From contig OX291544.1 in assembly GCA_946406115.1 (NCBI GenBank), positions 26,367,521 through 26,431,520 on the forward strand: a DNA stretch of 64,000 nt. The letters are read 5' to 3'. A program made the translations under genes and the position numbers. This document shows, one piece after another, positions 1-11,239 of this stretch (its first letter is position 1; each line of letters begins with the position of its first letter). Source of the DNA: Apoda limacodes (Eukaryota > Arthropoda > Insecta > Lepidoptera > Limacodidae). The notes beneath the pieces were generated by a model. It did not search any database. It was not told the DNA's origin and worked only from the letters and a program-made list of their open reading frames with translations.

Positions 1-27
1 TATTCAACGACTCGTTGCTCAGGATAT
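1..27 (+). CDS. E1, partial exon at window edge
   Basis: The window opens inside a reading frame that ends at a consensus donor GTAAGT (28-33). Read in phase 0 it gives YSTTRCSGY, which joins in frame to E2 at 417. The upstream part of the exon is outside the window. Confidence 0.55.
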
Positions 28-416
28 GTAAGTTTTCTTTTCATCGTCACTTTTAATTTTTTCACAATTATGCAACACACAATATTGTAGCAGTTACAAA
101 ATTATAGCAATAGTGTTAATAATATCTATATAAGAGTGGCTGTATAAGACGGACGAACACAGATAAACTAAAGCATTGAGCTAATTTATTTATAAACCGA
201 ATAACAAAACAAAAACATAATGTACATATCTTTTATATATTATGTTTCAATCTCGAGAATGGGGTGACTAGCGGCTGGATACACACACACTCATATCAAC
301 AATGGGGGAAAGCCACTATTCAGCAATCATTTAAGTCCCGCGTGACAGGTGATGAGCCCATTGCCGAATCACTTCTTTTGAAACAAGAGCTTAAACTGTG
401 TATATATTTTTTTTAG
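28..416 (+). other. Intron 1, the only phase-0 intron
   Basis: The intron begins GTAAGT and ends in a T-rich tract plus TTTTAG. About 232-385 is a dispersed repeat ('tagcggctggata' and 'cgcgtgacaggtgatgagccc') seen again near 32.2, 35.5, 42.5 and 48.0 kb. Nothing else was seen. Confidence 0.55.
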
Positions 417-513
417 ATTGGCCAACTCTCTCGTTTTTGGCAAACAGAAACACAAATGGAACATGAACAAATAAAGGATATGGACTTAAAGGAAATAGCT
501 ACTCCAAAAACAG
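417..513 (+). CDS. E2, phase 0 to phase 1 adapter exon
   Basis: The acceptor is TTTTTTTTAG and the donor CAG|GTATTG. The exon is open only in phase 0 (IGQLSRFWQTE...), since the phase-1 reading hits TAA. Its 97 nt shift the phase from 0 to 1, after which every exon is 1-1. It ends ATPKT plus a split Gly/Asp codon. Residues are acidic and Lys/Gln-rich. Confidence 0.7.
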
Positions 514-1298
514 GTATTGTTAAAAGAAAAACGTTTTGTGAAGAAAAGATTAATAAAGCGAAGATGTAATTTTATGATGTAGGAACCAAGGATGTTTAAG
601 TAGGAACTACAACTATATGTGGAAAATCTAATGAGAAAATAAATTTTCCTGTTTTTGGTTTTCAGTTTTATCAGGATTATTTTTCCTGTAATTAGTCATG
701 CCAATTTGGAAATTATGTTTTTTTATACATTCTGCTAAACAATGAATATACAGCTAAAAAAAGTTTATTTTTTTGCTTGTGAATTCTTAAATGTTAACCT
801 TTTTATATCCAACTTTTATTTAAGACTTAGGGTCAGCTTACACCGAGACGCGACTCGACGTCAAGCAGCTTTAAGATTTTTTGTTGTTAAGTTGGGCTGA
901 CCCTTTTTTCCCATGGGCCTTTTAATAGCATTTATTTGCAATATTTATTTTTCATTATAGTACCTAAGTTCTATACAAATCTATGTAAATGATCATTTAA
1001 ATGGTTATAAATTAAAGAAAATTTTATAAAAAAAAAATTTATTACTTTCTCCTAACAATTTGAATTCTTCGATGCCGTACCCAAACAAAATTTAAGTTCA
1101 TACTATGTAACATCCACTTCTATAAAAATAGAAACTAAGCTACGTCTTCGATAGATATTTTGTCGTAAACTATGAAATATATAAAAAAAACACAAGATAA
1201 CTTTTTTGGGCACTATATTACTTATTGTCTAAAGAACGTCAAAAATATTTCTAGGATTTTTTTCTTTGCAATATTTATAAATGGTATTTATTTTTTAG
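514..1298 (+). other. Intron 2
   Basis: This is AT-rich sequence with no gene or named repeat recognised. An ATG at 1172, with A at -3, is in frame with E3 through a hydrophobic stretch, and could mark an alternative first exon. Confidence 0.5.
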
Positions 1299-1427
1299 AC
1301 TCTTCAGATATTTATATTGATACAAAATGCAACTATGAACAAGATAATACAAAAGATGTCAGCGGAAAATCTTACGAAGAGTGTTTCTCTGAAATTCTAC
1401 AAAAGACTACAAATTTTGAAAAGGATG
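1299..1427 (+). CDS. E3, 43-codon exon
   Basis: The acceptor TTTTTTAG and donor G|GTACGT enclose 129 nt in phase 1-1. It encodes DSSDIYIDTKCNYEQDN..., acidic with two cysteines (CNYEQ and EECF). The same frame is open upstream to an ATG at 1172 through a hydrophobic run (RIFFFAIFINGIYFL). Most of that run is encoded by the intron's T-rich tract and may be accidental. Confidence 0.75.
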
Positions 1428-2053
1428 GTACGTAATCTATGTATACTAATATAATAAAAAAAGTAAAATTTGTTTGTTTGCATTTAGGGGTAAGCTCTTC
1501 ATCCATTGAACCGATTCCAAAAAATCTTTTACAAAATAATAGAAAACTACACTCTTTCATAGTCATAATAATAAGATTTCAGCCGAAGATCCTATTTATG
1601 GATTTGTAAATGAAGCCGGAAAAAGACGCTATTCATTTGCGTTGCGAATAACCATTCCAGTGACCTGACTTTTTGCGCTATTGAGAGATAATTCTCATGG
1701 GAATTATGTTTTTGCGAAGTACTATTTGTGACTACGTACGGTGTAAGTTGATTTTTAGCATCTAAATTGCTGTTCGGACAAAAAAGGATAAATATTACTC
1801 CTGTCCTGATCAAGAGTTTCTACGTTTCTTATTAGTAAAATAGAAAAAATAATGCATGTATAAAATCAGAAATACGTTCCCTAACTTTTCTTACCTTCTG
1901 ACCTTTTGTGTTTGGTCGCTAGTGCGGTTGTAAGTTCACACCATTTAAATGTAGCGACAGTAGTTCTGATTTTTGACCATCGTGTAAAAAAAGTATATAT
2001 CACTGTACAGCTGCCTAATAGTATTTACGTTTCGTTTTGCATTTTATTTCCAG
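1428..2053 (+). other. Intron 3
   Basis: AT-rich intron. About 1910-1970 resembles a repeat found again near 34980 ('tggtcgctagtgcggtt'). A weak exon-like stretch follows the AG at 1582 but has no phase-1 donor. Nothing else was seen. Confidence 0.5.
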
Positions 2054-2287
2054 TATGCGAATTTTCTGACACAACCAGCAGTTATTTGTTTTCTGATAAA
2101 GCAATCCACAAAGATGTACGCGGAAACAATCTAATAGAATGTACTGTTGATTACTGTCAACACACAGAGGAACACTGGGTAAATAGGGAAACTGGCGTTC
2201 CTACTGTTTTACCAGTACTCTCTGCGAGTAAAATGGGTGCCTCCTATATAAAATTGAATGTGAATTTACCTCAAAAAAAAAGTTCAG
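2054..2287 (+). CDS. E4, 78-codon exon, second largest
   Basis: The acceptor TTTATTTCCAG and donor TCAG|GTAAGA frame 234 nt in phase 1-1. It encodes VCEFSDTTSS... with three cysteines (one near the start, then ECTVDYCQH), a Trp, and an end KKKSSG. It is large and Cys-containing for this gene, so it may form a small folded part. No family was recognised. Confidence 0.8.
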
Positions 2288-3212
2288 GTAAGAAGCGAAC
2301 TATCGCTAACTTACTATTATTGTACAAAAATACTAAAGTTAATGCTGTTCAAAAGGCTGCTTTAATAGTAACTTTAAGTTATTTCATGTAGTAAACTCAA
2401 TAGAATTTAAGGACAAAACGCATACTTACAGCTGCTGTGAATAAAATGTGAATGTATATATATATATGTGCGCCTATGTCTACACTTAAGGCTATGGCAT
2501 ACTTTAGCAAAAGCGTACCGTTTCGACCAGTCTACAAAGATATAAAACGCTATTATAGCATACAAATAGACACAGCTACACGTACGATAGGCGCTAGCAC
2601 GTGACCGTACGTACGTCGATTTACTCGGTTTTTTATCGATATAAAATTCAAATATTTATTTAGAACTATGAAATCAGCAAATTCACTTGCTCATATTATT
2701 ATATATATTATGAAATAAGAATCAAGAGAAAATCACTTTTGGTTTTCCAAACAATTTGGATTAAAGCCCAAAAATACAGTGTTAGAAACATTTTTTTTTT
2801 CTAAATGTTTAAATAGCCAAATTATTACAATATAAGCAAATCCACTTAACTAAGGTTTGAACAACAAAATAAATATTTTTTCAGGTCAAAAAGTGTACTC
2901 AGGACTATAACAAATTAAACAAATTCTTGCAAGCTTACCTCGTTTGGGTATGCCATCATCTTAATTGTAATAAATAGCCTACGTTGTAATTTAAGTAACC
3001 AACAAGTTACCTACCATGATGAGTTTTGTTATGCTGTGTTTTTACTATTAAACATCAATATTTTTTTAAGGAACTAGGCAATTCATCGTTTATGTGGTTG
3101 CACTAGGAGAAATATTTTGACTATCTAAAGGAAAATCAGATTCTGCTGTTTTTATTTTCTTTAAATGTTCAATATTATAATTAGTAATTTAATATTACTG
3201 AAACATTTACAG
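2288..3212 (+). other. Intron 4
   Basis: AT-rich. An acceptor-like TTTTTTCAG near 2884 leads to only eight codons before a stop and has no usable donor. No repeat family was recognised. Confidence 0.5.
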
Positions 3213-3341
3213 GTAACAGAAAGAAAAAGTTAAGCAGAGTATTTCTAAGAAAAAAGGCCGAAGCAGGACAGATTGGGAATACTCGACTACAACACAGGAA
3301 ACGTCAGAAATTCAAAAGACTCGGGAAAAATCGACAAAAAT
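3213..3341 (+). CDS. E5, Lys/Arg-rich exon with weak donor
   Basis: After acceptor ATTTACAG the frame encodes a very basic stretch (NRKKKLSRVFLRKKAEAG...). A phase-1 donor AAAT|GTAAAA at 3342 makes 129 nt, and its final T pairs with CA of E6 to give Ser. The donor is weak. If unused, the frame continues to TAG at 3359-3361, making this a basic alternative C-terminus. Confidence 0.6.
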
Positions 3342-4215
3342 GTAAAAATTTAGTTATGTAGTATACTCATAACAATTCAATTTACGTTTCGGTTACATTT
3401 TTATTATTATTTATTTGATTGTTTATACTAAAGTAAGTAAACAAAATTTTATTGTGTACCTAAAATAGAAAGTAGGTACTAAATTACTTCTAAATAAAAT
3501 ATAAAAAGTATTGTATACAATATATATCTAGTAGTCGCCTTACTAAAGCAGAAAATATTGTACATAAATGTGGAAATTTACAAAAGGTCTCGGACGAAAT
3601 AGTATTGTGTTTTATTTCGAGTAAATATAGTATTAATAGTAAAAATAAGACTGCCTTATATTTCGATATAAGTCAGTCTAGTATTTCTCTTTATCGGAAT
3701 CAAGCGATACGATGGAAGTCCTAATAGGAATACCACTTAAAATAAGCTAGCTCGTTTTGTTTTTTTTGTCAACAGTACTGCTTATTCCCAGCCTATCCTC
3801 AATCCACTTCAATCTTGTGTTGGGCTCTTCTATAAGTAATAAGTCAAGTAAGTCTCCCTAAGTCAAGCATTCAGATTACCATATCTCTAATAAGCGTCTA
3901 CAGGGTTTGGTGACCCCTTAACAGGAGGGCCGTGAGTTTGTTTACCACCTAAGTGGTATAAACAAGAGGTTTCGCTTCAAATATCACTATTCTAGTTTAA
4001 TTTTCAGTCTATCAAGTCCAGCAATTAGATAATTTTTACCTTTATGAACACATTTTCTGCTTCCATAAAAGGTAATTATTTTTTTTGCCTTTGTTATTTC
4101 GCTTATCTTCAAATGGCTTAATCTATGGTTATTGATATAAGTACACTTAACTACACTACTTAGAAATTTTCTGATACATGAATATTTCTAGTTATGGTTT
4201 TGTAATATTTTGTAG
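3342..4215 (+). other. Intron 5
   Basis: AT-rich intron. 3900-3970 is a short 3' scrap of the non-LTR element ending in 'taagtggtataaa'. Nothing else was recognised. Confidence 0.5.
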
Positions 4216-4356
4216 CATCAACTCTTGGTGTAAGTTATCCTTTGGCAATGCCTGTGACAAATCGACAAAGCTCTCGTAGTCGCTGGAGTCGGATATGGAA
4301 GGTCACAGGACGAAGGTGGACAATGTGGTCAAGATCTTATACATTACGTCGGAACG
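4216..4356 (+). CDS. E6, Arg/Trp/Ser-rich exon
   Basis: The acceptor ATTTTGTAG and strong donor ACG|GTGAGT frame 141 nt, phase 1-1. The second half alternates Arg, Ser and Trp (RSRWSRIWKVTGRRWTMWSR), a strongly basic and aromatic motif unlike the other exons. It could be a nucleic-acid, membrane or polyanion contact surface. This is inference from composition. Confidence 0.75.
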
Positions 4357-5028
4357 GTGAGTCATACCTATGTAGGTAATAAATACATACAGTATTTTTA
4401 GGGTTCCGTAGCCAAATGGCAAAAACGGAACCCTTATAGATGCTTCATGTCTGTCTGTCTGTCCGTCCGTATGTCACAGCCACTTTTTTTCGAAACTATA
4501 AGAACTATACTGTTGAAACTTGGTAAGTAGATATATTCTGTGAACCGCATTAAGATTTTTATACAAAAATAGAAAAAAATCATTAAATTTTTGGGGTTCC
4601 CCGTACTTAAAACAGAAAGTCAAAAATTTTTTTTTCATCAAACCCATACGTGTGGGGTATATGGATATGTCTTCAAAAATGATATTGAGGTTTCTAATAT
4701 CATTTTTTTTAAACTATAAAATGTGTGTGTCTGTAACTTCTAAAATAAGAGAATGATAAAACTAAAAAAAATATATGATGTACATTACCATGCAAACTTC
4801 CACCGAAAATTGGTTTGAACGAGATCTAGTAAGTAGTTTTTTTTACGTCATAAATCGTAAACCGCAATTTTTACCTTTCATTCAATCACCTCAAATATAT
4901 ATTTTTTTTGTTTGTGTTTGTAGATTACATAAATGGTGTACGTACAGAACTCTAGGTGCACGAGTCCAACTCGCACTTGGCCGGTTTTTTTTTGGTCTTT
5001 ATAATTTTATTTTTTTATTTTTTTACAG
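4357..5028 (+). repeat. Intron 6, dispersed lepidopteran repeat
   Basis: From about 4400 the intron holds the family that begins 'gggttccgtagccaaatgg', carries a 'ctgtctgtctgtccgtccg' run, and ends with 'ccaactcgcacttggccgg' near 4985. Pieces recur near 14.2, 15.9, 26.3, 46.3 and 56.6 kb. It occupies nearly the whole intron. Confidence 0.7.
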
Positions 5029-5097
5029 GTCAGAAGCCTCATAATCAAAATAAACATAATGATGCACAGACGATAACTCCCCCTAGCCAGAGTACAG
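5029..5097 (+). CDS. E7, 23-codon exon with Gly1/Asn6 pattern
   Basis: The acceptor TTTTTACAG and donor ACAG|GTTAAA frame 69 nt, phase 1-1. It encodes GQKPHNQNKHNDAQ... then TPPSQST. Gly1 and Asn6 match the start pattern shared by nine other exons. Confidence 0.7.
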
Positions 5098-5624
5098 GTT
5101 AAATATATCTTTGTTTAAAACTGACTTTTATAATTTTTTTTAAGGAGTCCTATCTTCACGGTGAAAATGAATTATTGTAGGTCTTAAATTAACCACCGAA
5201 AAATCACAAACATAAAACCTTTCGATTACAGTGACAATTTCCTGTAAAAATATATAACAATATGACTTTTTTAATAAAAATTCTTGAAATTGAAAGTGTG
5301 AAGAAACATAAGGTGTAACATCTACATTGTGGAAAACAGTTTCTTATGTATACACTACCTTTTGTCAACCTCCACTCGTAATAAATTTAATTCCTTAGGC
5401 AACTCCATGATTATACTAAAGAAGTTTGATATGGCAAGCTATAGCTCTAGTGCTAGTTCGTTTAAGTGGAATTCGGGTTCAAGTGGATTTTGGGTTATAC
5501 TTATTCCCGCAGGAACTTTTCCGGGATAATAAGTAGCCTAGTAGAAAATTAGTAGTTCTTCTCCGTATCTTGGATTGAGTCAGAAACAAACAGGTAGGAA
5601 GTATAACTAGTAGGAAGGACATAC

Positions 5625-5856
5625 TTGTATTAAATAGCTTTCCTTGCAGACGTTGTTCTGACCTTTCTTCTTCTTTCGAATCAAATCGCTTGCCCGCGTT
5701 ATAACTCCATGTTTGCTTAGCGTTCTTTTTGCTCGGATCGTAAGGGTCGTAGCGTGATGTTAAATAACCTTCCTCAAGAATCAGGCTATCAAATGCAAAT
5801 TTATAATTTTGACTGACAGTTCCATTGATGAGCGCGTTCAAACTCTTTAGCTTCAG
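5625..5856 (-). CDS. Antisense exon of an unidentified gene
   Basis: On the minus strand, acceptor AATTTTAG and donor ACAA|GTATGT frame 232 nt, entering in phase 0 and leaving in phase 1. It encodes about 77 residues: LKLKSLNALINGTVSQNYKF..., then RYDPYDPSKKNAKQTWSY and KRFDSKEEERSEQRLQGKLF. Charged and helical character and higher GC than the surroundings argue that it is or was coding. I do not recognise the family. It could be part of a nested antisense gene or a captured exon. No companion exon was found. Confidence 0.5.
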
Positions 5857-6554
5857 CTAAAATTAATTATAAAATATAAGTTAAGAAATAGGATTAATGT
5901 AAATAAATAGAAATAATTAATATTCATAGCATAGGCATACCACCTAAAACATAGTAGGTATATGTATGAATATTTTTTACACATATATATATTCATTGAA
6001 ACATTTCTTGCACACATCTATATTCTTTTTATTTCGCACACATATGTGTATTATTTAAAAAAAAATTTACACACATAAATAAAGAATATATCTTTCATAA
6101 ATTTTTAGTACACACACACATATATACATATCTTTGATAAATTATTTTCACGCATATGTATATTCTTTGATCAACTGCAAATAAAAAGGACAATGACCAA
6201 GCCGCAGAAATAACCTCACCCGTCCTCATTTAGTTATGACGCTATATAACAAATTTCCTGTGTAACCAAACCAGTTTTATGACCTTCGGCGGTCGTTAAT
6301 TCATTAGCCTATAAATGCAAGGTCATTAATGTTTTATTTGATCAGCACTTTGCGTATACGCCTACGTAGGGAAGAATTGAAGGCCTACTTTGATCTTACA
6401 GCTACATCTTGGATTTCAGCGGAATAATGTCAAAATATTATGTTTTGATGATACTATTATAGGTTAATAAAGCTAAAAAATAGAATATCTATTTTAATTT
6501 TTACTGTATTAAATCTTATCTATATATATTAAAATTCTTATCGATTTCTAAATA

Positions 6555-6800
6555 AATATTTTTGGACATTACACACAGCGCCGTCTGGCCCCAAAGAAAG
6601 CAAAGCTTGTGTTATGGATATCAGACAACGGATACAAATACACATATATTACTTTTTTTTTGTAAATGCATACTAAATATACGCAGACTCAAGACAAACA
6701 CATTTTTTTATCGCAAAAATGTTAGTCCAGTGTGAGAATCGAACCCACACCCTCTGCACAGCAGCCGTCCACACTACCAACTACACTACAAGGGAGTCAA
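6555..6800 (-). mobile_element. tRNA-derived SINE (minus strand)
   Basis: The reverse complement starts with a tRNA-like head (GTAGTGTAGTTGGTAGTGTG and GGGTTCGATTC, resembling pol III boxes A and B). The body has 'tttgtatccgttgtctg' and a 3' end 'tggccccaaag...cgctgtgtgtaatgtcc'. A related copy lies at 29045-29260. Confidence 0.7.
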
Positions 6801-7226
6801 TATGTATTTAAGATCGATTAACTGCGATAACGTTTGACTGATCACCATTAAACTAGACTTGGCACATTAAAGTGCCTCAATCCATACCATATCCATTTCT
6901 AATAGTAAAAATGCGAAAATGCGTTCGTTTGTTGTCATTTCCTCAAAAAGAAGTTCCACAAGGAATTGCTGCAGGAATCCCACGCCGATAACCAAAGTTA
7001 GCTCGGACGAACCCTCGGATTTGGTTTTAAAAGTAGTAAAATAGATATCTACAAATTTGGTCGTAAACAACTTAGAAACAGTTTATTTTTACCAACTCTA
7101 ATCACAGTTCAAATGTTTGCACCAACAACTGTGATTGGTAACCAACAAATAAACTTCAGAAAATAAAATTTATTTGTATTGGACAACTGACCAAGAGTGT
7201 CAACTTTCATGATCATAATTTTTTAG

Positions 7227-7325
7227 AGACCAATATAGCAATAACGGAAATGAAGACAGCAGCTACTAATGCAACAAGAAATCCAAACTTGTCTTGTCCA
7301 AACTCCTACATACGAATGGAAACTG
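7227..7325 (+). CDS. E8, 33-codon exon
   Basis: The first AG of TTTTAGAG is used, because the second closes the frame. Donor ACTG|GTATGT. It has 99 nt, phase 1-1, and encodes ETNIAITEMKTAATNATRNP..., ending CPNSYIRMET. Thr/Asn-rich with several possible N-glycosylation sites (NAT, NLS). Confidence 0.7.
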
Positions 7326-8845
7326 GTATGTGTCGTAGTTTACATTTGTAACACTAATTGAGGTAAAATCTAATAAACTATTGATTACAATCAAATGGTA
7401 AGACATTTTACTGGAGTCATAGCATGACTGAACGAAAGATTTGAGGACTCGTTATCGTTACTGGATGACTAGTGTTTTGATGGTGGAATTCTGTTTAGTC
7501 ATGTCACTACTACACTGACGAGCAAACTTAAGAGGGCTCCCTTAACCCAAGGCTCCTATATGTTTGTTGTATGTAATACAGTTATAAGCTGAAATCGACA
7601 ATCTTAAACTTTAATAGAGCTCATTTTTCAGTGGCAAAAATATATTATAGATAGGCGAAGAGCTTAGATTAAAAAGTGGAAAATAATTAATTTCAGTTAT
7701 ATCGCATCAGATACAAAAATTTCAGTAGTTTTCTAGCTTTATAGTTACTTAAATTTCATGAAATAAATTATGTTCTCGCTACTAGTTGATAAGAAGTTAT
7801 GAATTAAAAATAGAAAAACGAGAGGTTTGGCCGTTATTTTTTTTAAAGCGTTAGTAATTTACTAGTTAAAGAATGTAGAAAGCCATGTTGTTTCTTTCCA
7901 GTCTCAAACTTGCAATATAACAGTGGAATCGTTTTAAAAACGAGCAGAAAACTGCTCATTCAAGTAGGGCGCAGCCTTAACTAGTGACTTTCATAGACGA
8001 CAATATTTTTTAAACAACTCATGTTAGCTCTATGAAGTCAAAGGAACATTGAAGCGTATTTAATCACTTATTTAATTATCTATGAGTAAAATAAAACTCT
8101 TTTTAATATACTTTTTGTTCCATGAAACTATATTTACTAGTTTATAAAATATCGTCGTTTATAAAAGTGACTAGTTGTTTTTGCTTGTCAGTTGTTAAAA
8201 CACACACAAAAGTCACCTCGTCAATAAACATCTACAGTATTATTGTGTTTTAAAAATTACTATTGCTGTCATCCGTGTTTTCAACCAGAATCAAAGTCAT
8301 CTAGACAACAAACTCTTACAGTATTATTGTGTCAAAATTTAAATTTGGCTAGTGATAATACACAGATAATTTTATATTGTAACAAACACAGTCCTGGATA
8401 CGAACGGTAAAAATAATAACAGAGCCACCATGATTCACAAAAGGTATAATATATGCTCGTGCTTGTGTCGAAATATTGGTGTGACTAGATTTTTATCTGT
8501 ATGATATAATGGTAATTCTTTTTCTGATTTATGACATGGAATTGTAGATCTGGAGCTCTGATATATTAGTCTGAATATTTCGGACCAAAAATGTGTGTAG
8601 GTTGGAATTCTATGGAATCAAAACAATGTCTATCCGATTTGCTCTGTTGTTTAAATTCCAATTAAATCCGAAATCTTATATTTGTATAAAAAAATATGAT
8701 TTAATTGTGAAAGTAAATGTTAAGGTTAATTTTATAATTTATGTTATTTTGAAAAATTTTGTAAGGTTTAGAATTTAGTTTAACGACGTTTTCGGGTTTG
8801 AGGAATGGTAATGGGAAAATCCTATATTAACCAAACTTCTTTCAG
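7326..8845 (+). other. Intron 8
   Basis: AT-rich. A strong acceptor TTCTTTCCAG at 7892-7901 is followed by 26 open codons to a TAG at 7981-7983 or by a poor donor, and was not called. No repeat family was recognised. Confidence 0.45.
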
Positions 8846-8917
8846 GTTATATAAGAACTCAAGAACCTAGACCAATAAAACTGGGGCCTTCTAGATACCC
8901 AATGCCTGAACCCTCAA
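8846..8917 (+). CDS. E9, 24-codon exon
   Basis: The acceptor TTCTTTCAG and consensus donor TCAA|GTAAGT frame 72 nt, phase 1-1. It encodes GYIRTQEPRPIKLGP... and ends MPEPS. Proline-rich. The final A makes the next junction codon AGA (Arg). Confidence 0.75.
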
Positions 8918-9916
8918 GTAAGTGATATGTCTTATATACCTACTCCATAGTTAAAGATGATAATCTTACACAATAATAATGTAACATTTACGGGAAAACA
9001 TTGATCATAAGATTATATATAAATACAAAATTACAAAGCCTTCAAAAAGGAAAAAAGAAACCTTACGACGCACATGTAACTTTGAGCTAAGGGCTTTCTT
9101 CTTCTTGAAGTCGAACGCCAAAAATGCTGGCAAAGATACGAGCCTTGCAAGCGTCCATGTGACCGCTTAGCGTCAGGCCGTCTGCTTGTTTGCCACCTCT
9201 GTGCCATAATTCGGCTCAAAATCATCGAAAATATCGAGTAACGTACATACAATAAGTTCCGTGTTAGTATTGCGTCTTTTAAACCAACGATGTTTAACCG
9301 ACGACGCGTTTTTTCCTGTAATTGGTACACACTTACTCGTAAGTCTATATTTTGAAAACTACGTAACCGATTTCTATGAAATTTGCAATTCTAACAATAT
9401 CACATACTTACGTGTCGAACTGGCAACCTAATTTTTTTGAAATCGGTTATATAAATATAGCTTTCTATGACATTGATTCAACTCAAATTCCACTTTTTGC
9501 TTTGTAAATCAATGTTCTATATATTAAAAGTGCTCATGTTCCACTTTTTGCGTTGTAAATCAACGTTCTATATATTCAAAATAATTAAGTTCCACTTTTT
9601 TCATTGTTAATCAATGTTCTATATATATTTAAAGTGCTACGGTTCCACTTTTTGCGTTGTAAATCAATGATCAATATAGTTAAAGTAGTATTTAATACAG
9701 AAGAGACTAAACAACTTATCAAAACAGAATCCGATTTAGCATTTGTAGCCAAAACACTACAATTGTTGTCTGCCTAAAATGATCAAATAGGCACCTAGAT
9801 TGCGTGTTTCTTACCCAAATTCATCTCAGTATTCTTCCCTTACATATTCTATTTATATCCTAAACCCTAAATATCTTTTGTAGAGTCTACATAGTAAAAC
9901 AATATTTTTATTTTAG
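8918..9916 (+). repeat. Intron 9, LINE scrap and short tandem repeats
   Basis: About 9100-9215 is a 3' fragment of the non-LTR family ('gcaagcgtccatgtgaccgc', 'ttgtttgccacc'). About 9487-9690 holds four degenerate ~60-bp tandem copies of 'ttccactttttgcgttgta' plus 'aatcaatgttctatata'. The rest is AT-rich. Confidence 0.65.
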
Positions 9917-10054
9917 GACAAGAGTCGACGACACAGCGAAAAGAAAATATCCATGAGAACAAAGTCGGCTGTTTCCATGTTTACAAAGCAAATACAAGCA
10001 AAGCCTCCAAAAATAAGTGTAACAAATCACAAGTTCTCAAAGAAAACAAAGCAG
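9917..10054 (+). CDS. E10, 46-codon Lys-rich exon
   Basis: The acceptor TATTTTAG and donor GCAG|GTACAT frame 138 nt, phase 1-1. It encodes RQESTTQRKENIHENKVGCF... and continues NTSKASKNKCNKSQVLKENK. Basic, with two cysteines. Confidence 0.75.
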
Positions 10055-10721
10055 GTACATTTGAGCATTTCTCTTACCTATAACGTAAATAATGTTTTGA
10101 AACAGAAAACAAATTTCCCGATTTATCATTGGGAAATTTTAGTTATCATTTTAGAGTATTTTAAATGATTTTGTAATTCTTTTAAATATTTTAGGGAATG
10201 TAAACAATAATCTATCTATACATATAAAATGCTTTGTCCTAAATGAGTGATTGACGGATCAACGCACAGCCTAAACTGCTGATCGTAGAGACCTGAAACT
10301 TGGAGGGTGTGTTCTTTGTATGACGTCGGCAGGCATCCGATGAGAAAGGAAAGGGTCAAGTGCGAGTCGGACTCGCGTAATAAGGGTAAAAGTTTCGGAA
10401 ATAGTTTTGAAACAGGATAATTTTTGTATTGATTGGTAACTGGTTTCGAAAAAAGAAGTAATGTTCTTATTTGGAAACCGGGTTTCGGAAGAAGAAATAT
10501 TTTTCTTTATTGAAAACCAGTTTCGAAACTTGGTTTCGAAAGCGGCCGAAGGGAAATCGCTAAAAGTCAAAAGCTGTAATTTTTTTAAGTCAGTATAGAC
10601 GGAATCGCTGGCAGAAGCTAGTCATAAATAAAATAAATTTATTAATACTGGTTCTTGTTTTGACAATACACTGAAATATAAATATTTTTATCTAACAATT
10701 CATTAAAATTTTGTTTTACAG
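10055..10721 (+). other. Intron 10
   Basis: About 10215-10380 has scraps of a dispersed repeat ('gtcaagtgcgagtcggactcgcg'). About 10385-10550 has reiterated 'gaaaccagtttcgaaac'-type motifs. No gene was seen. Confidence 0.5.
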
Positions 10722-10802
10722 GTTTTACACCAAAAGTAAAAAATAATGAAAATATTGAAAAGAGCACCAAATGTCACATAAAAGTTGTTGAAAATTGTAA
10801 AG
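10722..10802 (+). CDS. E11, 81-nt exon
   Basis: The acceptor TGTTTTACAG and donor AAAG|GTAGCA frame 81 nt, phase 1-1. It encodes GFTPKVKNNENIEKSTKCHI... and ends ENCK. One of seven exons of exactly 27 codons. Two cysteines. Confidence 0.75.
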
Positions 10803-10977
10803 GTAGCATTTTTTCTTTTTTTACTTTGAAAAAAGGCCAATTTCTCTGTAAATTGTTTTCCATATAAATTAGCTAAAAAAAGTAAGTCAAGCCAAGTTCT
10901 TGTAGGATTTCGCTAAAAAGTTAGAAAGTAAAGAGTAAACTAAAGTGCCACGTTTTGACCAGGTTATAGATATTTAC

Positions 10978-11132
10978 GTTGGGTTCGTGGCTCAGTGGGT
11001 ACTGACTCGACTGCTAAATCAAGGGGCGTGGGTTTGATTCTCCCACAAGACAAACATTTATTTGTGTTTGTCTTGAGTAGGTATTTTTTTATTTATAATA
11101 TGTACCTATGTATTTACAACAAAAAAAATAAA
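10978..11132 (+). mobile_element. SINE, left part, split by a transposon
   Basis: The tRNA-like head has 'ggttcgtggctcagtgg' and 'gtgggtttgattctccca' (boxes A and B). The body stops at the TA where the Tc1-like element starts and resumes at 13638 with 'catgtatttgtatccgttgt'. Confidence 0.65.
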
Positions 11133-11239
11133 TACAGTGGTAGCCATTTAATTACAGACACTCAAAGCATATTAAAATAACCAAGCTATTCCTTTGTATA
11201 TTTTTTATCAGACTACCATTGCTCAATAACTCATTAAGT

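Larger units (their letters stand above)
5098..7226 (+). other. Intron 7
   Basis: A 2.1-kb intron. It contains the antisense exon 5625-5856, an AC/TA-rich microsatellite-like stretch about 5950-6170 (repeated 'cacacatatatat' blocks), and an antisense SINE 6555-6800. The rest is AT-rich with nothing recognised. Confidence 0.5.

Noticed and set aside
1583..1665. Open frame after AAGATTTCAG (AEDPIYGFVNEAGKRR...)
   Set aside because: Available donors are phase 0; the stop follows soon; no support as a terminal exon.
4008..4074. Open stretch after TAATTTTCAG with a GTAATT at 4072
   Set aside because: The donor would leave phase 2 and break the frame of all later exons.
7902..7983. Frame after strong acceptor TTCTTTCCAG
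   Set aside because: The only phase-1 donor is GTGGAA (21-nt exon); otherwise it runs to TAG. Evidence too thin.
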